The translations under genes and the position numbers were made by a program. A stretch of DNA of 64,000 bases, taken from Voacanga thouarsii (taxonomy: Eukaryota > Streptophyta > Magnoliopsida > Gentianales > Apocynaceae). The first letter of the stretch is position 1. Every line of letters starts with the position of its first letter. This document shows, piece after piece, positions 58,233 through 64,000 of the stretch. The notes under the pieces are model-generated. The model had not been told where the DNA came from. It did not search any database and saw nothing but the letters and a program-made list of their open reading frames with translations. Location of the stretch: positions 248,001 to 312,000 of the forward strand of contig JANUWF010001165.1 in assembly GCA_026120185.1 (NCBI GenBank). The letters are read 5' to 3'.

Positions 58233-61200
58233 TGTAATACCCCATCTTTTACTTTCAATTGACTACTATTTGTAATAGGATGAGAATTTGTATGGATGTC
58301 CAGAACAAAAGTTGATCGGTGTAATGAGACGAATATTTTGGTGGAATAATATTTTGTCGGAACCTGGATGTAATTATTGGACTTGTTCTACCTGTACTCT
58401 AAATTTTTGGAAGGCTATTATTATTAACAAAATAAGAATTTAAGGGTACTTTAAAAAGAGAAATTGGTCAGTGCGATAAAATGCATGTTTTGGTATGAAT
58501 TATGCTACCGGGATATTGGGGGTATTTTCGTCATTTTAACCGAACCCATGACTTTGATCGCAAATTTGACCAAATAGAAAAGGAATTCAAATATTTAAGT
58601 GTTAACAATGGATTCAGTAGAATTTTTGGAGTTGAAAGGTGAAATAATGTATTTTCCCGTTACGGACCCGATTTTGCTCATTTTTGAAGAAAATAGAAAA
58701 TCGCGATTAAAAATGGTGCTTGTGGCATTTTATAATTGGTAGCTCACGGACATAAGTCAATTTAAGAGATGTTGCATGAAGACTTCAAGTAAGACACTTG
58801 CAATTAAAGGATTTCAAAATAAATGAAGAATAATTTGTAATTTTGTGATTGGAAAACATCACTCGTGGGCCCGTTTGATTAAGGTCTTGAGCAATATAAT
58901 TGGCTAATATTTGGACCAAGAGAAGATGAATGAATGGTTAGAAATTGGCCAAGAATTGCAGCAGCCATGCAAGAAGAAATAAGGGAATTTTTGTGGAGGA
59001 AATAAGAATGGTCAGTGTGTAAGAATTTCATCGGAACACACCTAAGTATATCCACCATTCAATTAAATCACAACAAGAAATGGAGGGCCAAGATTGGAGG
59101 CTAAATGGCTGTCAAGAGAGGCTGTAAAATAGCCAGAAATTTGTGAGCCAAGAGGGAGAGAACCAAGAGAAAAAGAAAAATGAGAGAGAAAGAAAGAAGT
59201 GTGTGTGTTCTTGGTGTGTTCTTAGAGCAAAATCACACCAATTAAACTCCAACACAAGGTAAAATCCTACCTTGCTTGAATTAAAGTTGTTGTTGGGTGA
59301 ATAATGATTATGATGATGTGAATTGTAACATAAAAACATGACTTTCATGTATTGATTTAAGATCAAAGCTAGGGGTTGTAAGCTTTTGTGTATGAACCTT
59401 ATATATGCTTGTCTATGTTCCGGCTGCCTAAGGACCTTTGAATGATGTTTTGTGGGGGAAAGAACTGAATAATTATGGTGGTTTGAATGCTTATTTTTGG
59501 TTGAAGAGGTGGTGATCAAGATAGAGTAAAAATGGAATTTGCTTGGATGGAAAAATGGATTAAACTAGCTTTTGATTAGAATAGATGAATTTGCGTTGAA
59601 TAACGTGAATTTTGTGAGCCACTAGAAATATAGGAATTCAAAATTAAAGGTGATTTGAAGGAGAATTAAATGTATTAATAGTTCTAAGCTGTTAAAGATT
59701 AAAGGAGAACGATGGAAAACATGAATAGTGAAATTGAGGTAAAATTACTGGTGCTGTTTTTGCCCAGTACTATGCCTCAAGAACCAGAATTCAAAAAAAG
59801 GGATTATACAGAATTAAAGTTAAGAGTCCTATGGTCATTTCTATGTATCATAGAGCCAAATCGAAGTTGTGGATTGAAAGTTATGTCCGAAATAATATCA
59901 TGCGTCAAAGTATCAAAATTTCAGAATTTTACTTGGAACATGGACGAATTTAAGGATAATTAATTATGTGATTTTGAATGAAATAAATAGAGAAATATGA
60001 AGTGAATCCCATGTTTATGAAGGGAGAAAGGATATGGAAAAAGAAAAATGAAAGAATCGAACAAAAGAGGATAAAACGATGAGGACGGAAATTAAACATT
60101 TTTCTTGACTGTCGGCCCCCCCGTGGGCTAACTGTCGACTATCCGTCGGGCACGTAGTTGGACGTCAGCCAGCCATTGGCTATTTTTTAGCCGAACACGA
60201 ATTAACCTGAAAAACGATGTTCGGTGTAGGTTTAGCAATAAATGGCCAACAGAATGTCGAAAACGGTAGAGACAGTGATTAAACGGCCATGAACAAAAAG
60301 GGTTATGTAGGACACGAGGTGAGTCCCTTGTATTTCTAAAACCTTTTTGAAAGCTAGTATGCTTTGTTTTTCCATGAAATGCTATGTTTTATACCGCTTT
60401 GGAAATCCTTGATTATGTTTAAGGTTTATCTAAGAACGATGTGTTTCTATGCCATTTTGGGCTTAAATGAACTCCATGATTAGCTTGAAAACCTTAATAG
60501 ATGATTAAAATATGGTTTGGTGAATTTAGTCCTTTTTGGATAAAATACTTGGGATTTTCAATAAAATGGTAAATTTTGAAATCGGGTATCTATAAATTGA
60601 CTTGAATGCCCTTATTGGAGCATTTTATAGAAATGTGTTGGGTAACTTTGAATTTAATCCTTTTTGGTGATTAGAACTCTAGATTTCTTGAAATAAATTC
60701 CTTTTGAAATCGGGTATTTGGAAATGATCCAAATGTTTTTATTGGAATGTTTTATGAAAACCTTTGGAATTGGGTATTCGGTAAATGACTGAAATATCCT
60801 TATTGAAACTCTTCTGAATACTTTTCAAATCGGGTAAGGGTAAAATGACCCGAATACATTTAAAAAGTCTTTTGGAATTTGGTACGGGTGAGATGACCCG
60901 AATGCCCTTGGAAAATGGTGATTGAATACGGGAAAAACGACCCGAATACTCTTGGAAACATGTTTTGATGTGTGAACAGAACTCTTTATCCTGTTTCAAT
61001 ATTATTTTAGAAAATAATCTCTCGTGATGAGATTGACTTTTGGAAAACAACCTTTTGATCCCTGAAATTATTTTATTGGCCTGATGTGCCATGGAATGAA
61101 TTGATTGGCTCTGTGGAGACTATGTGAATGATGGCCTGCCTTGTGAGTTAGTAGAATCAAATTCTGGAAAATGTTGTTTTACCCTAAAAATTTTTTGATT

Positions 61201-61370
61201 GGAAAATCCTACAGGGATTAGATAACCCTTTGGCTTGATCTGTCAGACGGGGTTGGTATTGTTAACCTTAAGTGCTCAATAAAGACTTTGATCTTTGTAC
61301 TAACTCATGTTAGAGATAGACGACCCCAAGTAACCCGATCAGTTCTTGGAATTATCTTACTCCAAATAGG

Positions 61371-61697
61371 GTGAGACTTACCAAAGATATTCATTTTTCC
61401 CTAAGTTTTAACTTGTACACAAGCGTGGCATGTCATTTCTAGATCCATTAGGTTTTTTATTTTTAATAGAACGGCTCGTTTTAACTTCAAAAATTCACCA
61501 GCATTGGGTATACCAACGCAAAGGTAGTATCAAGAACTCCTTAAGGAAAATTCATATGAAATTCGCCCCTAATATTAATGACAATAAAATTAATGACAAA
61601 AGATTGCTTTGTTTATCCGCAATTGGAAAAATATCGATTGGATCTATTGAAATATATCTATTTTTTTTAATTTCAGGTTTATTTTCTATTTTAACAG
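61371..61697. other. 327-bp foreign insert in the 3' LTR
   Basis: The 5' LTR reads CAAGGCAACATGACATTAAG at 52979-52998, while the 3' LTR has AATAGG, then 327 bp absent from the 5' LTR, then GACATTGAG. A plus-strand frame of 91 codons spans 61430-61705 with hydrophobic ends (FLDPLGFLFLIERLVL and IYLFFLISGLFSIL). Composition is AT-rich and gene-like, reminiscent of organellar DNA, but I cannot name a gene. No target duplication is clear. Confidence 0.6.
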
Positions 61698-62469
61698 GAC
61701 ATTGAGATAAGTCGTCTTGGCTAGCCGTTTAGCACCTGGCAATTGCCACATCTGCGGGCGCTTCTTGATTTTCAGTCATTCCTTAGATGCTAGGCGGGGA
61801 CACTCGGTGCATTTGACTCCTTACTGCCTCGATGGTGATTGACGTCAAGATTAGGACCCCTGGCTTACAGTAGGAAGTAAAAGATTTTTCAGCGATGCAC
61901 GAATAGAGTATTGTAGGTTGCGGTCGCAGTACGATGGCACGGTGCAAGTCGGTGTACTTATTTAGCAATGCACGGTTAGGTGCTATAAGGTGGAGTCCTT
62001 AGCACAATAAGATCGTGATGCCAAAGCGAAGCTTTGTGAGCTTTGCATACAGACCTACCTTCAATTGGATAAGTGCTTATAATTTGGAGATTGGGGCAAT
62101 GTTTTGAAAGTAAATGCAGTTTTTCCAAAAATGATTGAGTTCTAGATAAACTCTTCTTTAGAGAGTTTTGAAATTATTTCCAGTAAATAAATGATGTACT
62201 ATTCCACAAAAGTTTTATGTACCATATTCTTTCATAAAGTACTAGTACACACGGGACTCACTGAGTGATTCGTCATTCATACGTGTCTTTTATCTAACAT
62301 TTAGTAGACTCACGGATAAAAGGACAATACCATAGAGTCGGCAGCTTAGGTCTGAATAGTTTTCCTTTTGATCATGCACTATATTTTGTTATAGATAGAG
62401 ATGGCAAGTATGAAATTCTCTGATATATATGTGTGCGGCCATCAGTGTAGGATATTGTTGAGTTTAGAT

Positions 62470-62471
<2 letters not shown>

Positions 62472-62519
<48 letters not shown>
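62472..62519. repeat. (TA)n microsatellite in the 3' LTR
   Basis: About 24 TA units. The 5' LTR has only a short ATATGTAT stretch at the equivalent place, so the run expanded after insertion. Confidence 0.95.
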
Positions 62520-62522
<3 letters not shown>

Positions 62523-62622
62523 TCTATTTTTCCTGTTACAAAGACCTCTTGTCTAGGAAACTAGACAGGGCAATACCCGGTGTTGATATACTTCCGCTAT
62601 TGTCTTGAGTAGGGGTGTTACA

Positions 62623-63510
62623 ATGTAAGCTAAGTATAAGAAACCTTGAAGTTAATAGGAGATTAGAGTCAGAGTTTGTTGGATGGTTTAGGACTTATAT
62701 GAGTTGAACAAACAAAATGGGTTTTGTTTAAAAATGGCATTAATAATGAAAGTATATTAACCCTTTATTTTTAATAGGTTCAGGATACACAAAAATCTAG
62801 TGGGTGATCAACATCTAAACATCTTGGCTTGGGGACCTTTGAGACAAGTAAAATACTTCCATGGCTATTTCATAAATGGTTTTAAGTTCCATACACATAA
62901 TCGGTCATTTGGAAAAAGGACAATCAATAGTGGAGTTTGTGTTAAAGGCGATGAAGATAGTGGTAATGATTAACGATTATTATGGAGTCTTGAATGAGAT
63001 TGTCAAACTTCAATTCCCAGGGACTCTTTATTTGAATGTTTTCCTATTCAAGTGTGATTGGTTTGATCCAATGCCAAATTGGGGTGTTAAAGTTCATCTT
63101 CACTACAAACTTGTTGACATCAACTACAAGTGCAAGTCCTCGTCAGTGCAATTACAACTTAAGTGTATTTCATATCCTACTCAAGGAGCAAAAAACCAAA
63201 ATCTAATTGGGTATCTGTTTGTAAATCAAAAGCTCGATATGTCATTGATGCACCTGTTGTTGAGGGACCACATCAGAAGGAAGTAGATCAAACTATAACA
63301 ATCAATCTATGTGTTGAGAATGACAATACTGGAAGGTTAATGGATGAGTCTGGTATCAGAGAGATAGTCAATGTTCTGGATTCGGGATTAATGATGGAGG
63401 AAGCACAGCCGAATAATGAAAATGATAACGAGGAAGATGAATGGGAGACAGGGTCCTCTACAGATGACGATGTGGAAGACTATTCATCCAAAGATGACAG
63501 AAGTCAATAG
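62623..63510 (+). pseudogene. CACTA TNP2 transposase, 3' part
   Basis: This continues the gene split by Tekay II. ESEFVGWFRTY (about 62670-62700) is followed by an intron-like AT-rich stretch ending TTTTTAATAG near 62780. DUF4216 follows: HLNILAWGPLRQVKYF, GYFINGFKFHTHNRSFGKR and INSGVCVKGDEDSGN (62812-62968), then after a frame change YYGVLNEIVKLQFPGTLYLN, FLFKCDWFDPMPNWGVKVH and YKLVDIN (to about 63125). The C-terminal tail (to TAG at 63508) is acidic (NNENDNEEDEWETGSSTDDD). Two frame changes disable it. Confidence 0.85.
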
Positions 63511-63665
63511 AGTTTACCCAAGTTTAACTAATGTATAGAAACAATCATTAGTTTTACTATCGTTACATTACAAGTGTTTTACTTTGCTTTATACACATAA
63601 CTGTTTTATTTTTTCTTCTTTCTATATCTGACCATATCTAAATTTTTAAATAATTCGAGTCATAT

Positions 63666-63896
63666 ATGGCTTTCAAAGCTTCTCCAGGTGATCAATTAGT
63701 GACTCATGAGATGTCGAGGGAGGATGAGACACCATCCCCGAGTATGGCTCCACGTATACTTGCTCCACAGCTGACACCCCCTGACGAGGACTAATCACAG
63801 CATGTCACTAGCCTAATCCCGGGTTCTTCAGGATCTATAGTAGCTGCAACCCAAAATGAGCATATACGGCTCTTGATTGACCCAATTGGTGACTCA
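63666..63896 (+). pseudogene. possible first exon of the second CACTA gene (TNPA-like)
   Basis: The ATG at 63666 gives MAFKASPGDQLVTHEMSRED, then a Pro/Ser-rich stretch, one TAA at 63792 and IRLLIDPIGDS up to a stop at 63897. Autonomous CACTA elements have a second gene downstream of TNP2 whose product binds the subterminal repeats, and its early text often includes a similar LxIDPxG phrase. The window ends before any diagnostic domain, so this is a positional inference. Confidence 0.4.
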
Positions 63897-64000
63897 TAAG
63901 TTGTAAACTTATTGCTTATTATACGCTTATCTTACCTCTCAAATTGATGACTTTGTCTTATATTACATATATATTTTCTTAGAATAGGTTCACACATTCG

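Larger units (their letters stand above)
49868..62622 (+). mobile_element. Tekay element II (Ty3/gypsy chromovirus), full-length but dead
   Basis: It has a 5' LTR (49868-53907), PBS for initiator-Met tRNA, acidic ORF, gag, protease, RT, integrase with chromodomain, polypurine tract and 3' LTR (58233-62622). RNase H is almost entirely deleted. It sits inside the CACTA TNP2 gene: text before 49868 and after 62622 belongs to TNP2. Flanks are ACATG on the left and ATGTA on the right, so the 5-bp duplication is imperfect, sharing ATG. LTR starts differ at roughly one base in ten, so the insertion is old. Confidence 0.9.
58233..62622 (+). repeat. Tekay II 3' LTR (4,390 bp)
   Basis: It pairs with 49868-53907 and is longer mainly through an insert at 61371-61697. 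It ends GGGGTGTTACA at 62622. The donor-like motif is repeated at GT 59259. It carries a TA run near its end. Confidence 0.92.
40798..64000 (+). mobile_element. CACTA (En/Spm-type) transposon, runs off the window
   Basis: The left terminus CACTACAAGAAA is at 40798, followed by subterminal repeats (40810-42480), a TNP2-type transposase remnant on the plus strand (48209-49867 plus 62623-63510) and the start of a second gene (63666). These parts occur in the canonical CACTA order. Two younger insertions account for 14.3 kb: a copia solo LTR (43082-44609) and Tekay II (49868-62622). The right terminus is beyond the window. The AAT before 40798 would be the 3-bp target duplicate. Confidence 0.75.

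Noticed and set aside
61430..61705. A 91-codon membrane-like protein gene
   Set aside because: It lies entirely inside an insert in one LTR and runs into LTR text at its end; it has no recognisable family, so it is described only as an insert.
49863..62627. A clean 5-bp target duplication for Tekay II
   Set aside because: The flanks are ACATG and ATGTA, sharing only ATG; the insertion is supported by the split TNP2 gene instead.
1..64000. CRISPR arrays, operons, phage or other prokaryotic systems
   Set aside because: No regularly spaced identical repeats and no prokaryote-like gene clusters; every recognisable protein is a plant transposon protein.

Overview
This window is nuclear DNA from a flowering plant, probably a dicot. 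It carries plant-specific transposon lineages (Tekay chromoviruses, Tat-type Ty3/gypsy, Angela/BARE-like Ty1/copia, CACTA with a TNP2 gene, L1-type LINE fragments), is AT-rich, and contains no intact host gene that I could support. Almost all of it is transposable elements inserted into one another and decayed by stops, frameshifts and deletions. I saw no tRNA or rRNA gene that looks functional, and no CRISPR or prokaryotic feature.

Layout. (a) 1-4520: two copia LTRs in opposite orientation, one inserted into the other, followed by a minus-strand copia pol remnant whose reverse transcriptase is split by about 745 bp of what looks like host-gene DNA (3241-3984). (b) 4521-7430: old, mostly unassignable DNA with a copia LTR fragment. 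(c) 7431-18187: a complete but dead minus-strand Tat element with 5-bp target duplication GTTGG. It carries gag, PR, RT, RNase H, a second RNase H and integrase, plus an antisense ORF with a plant mobile domain (PMD). (d) 18193-28800: a LINE RNase H scrap, then the two flanks of what may be one DNA transposon (20.0-20.8 and 28.0-28.8 kb). These are separated by a copia LTR, which is itself split by a 4.28-kb solo Tekay-type LTR with target duplication CTGGA. (e) 28803-39938: Tekay element I, truncated at the 5' end and deleted from gag to RNase H. Its 3' LTR is split 51 bp from its end by a second solo LTR of the 4.2-kb family in the opposite orientation. (f) 39945-40230: a LINE RT scrap. (g) 40798 to the window end: one CACTA element with subterminal repeats and a TNP2 transposase gene. 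It is interrupted by an Angela-like solo LTR (43082-44609, target duplication CATGC) and by the 12.75-kb Tekay element II (49868-62622), which splits TNP2. The start of a second CACTA gene follows at 63.67 kb.

The most interesting signals concern the two Tekay elements. Both carry an extra acidic ORF between primer-binding site and gag. In both, the gag ATG directly follows a 3'-splice-site-like AG. The related LTRs contain splice-donor-like motifs, and the two LTRs of element II share a patch far more similar than its flanks. Other signals are the PMD antisense gene of the Tat element, a tRNA-like segment at a constant offset in three LTRs, and the captured gene fragment. All motif calls were made by reading the sequence. 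No alignment or database search was run.
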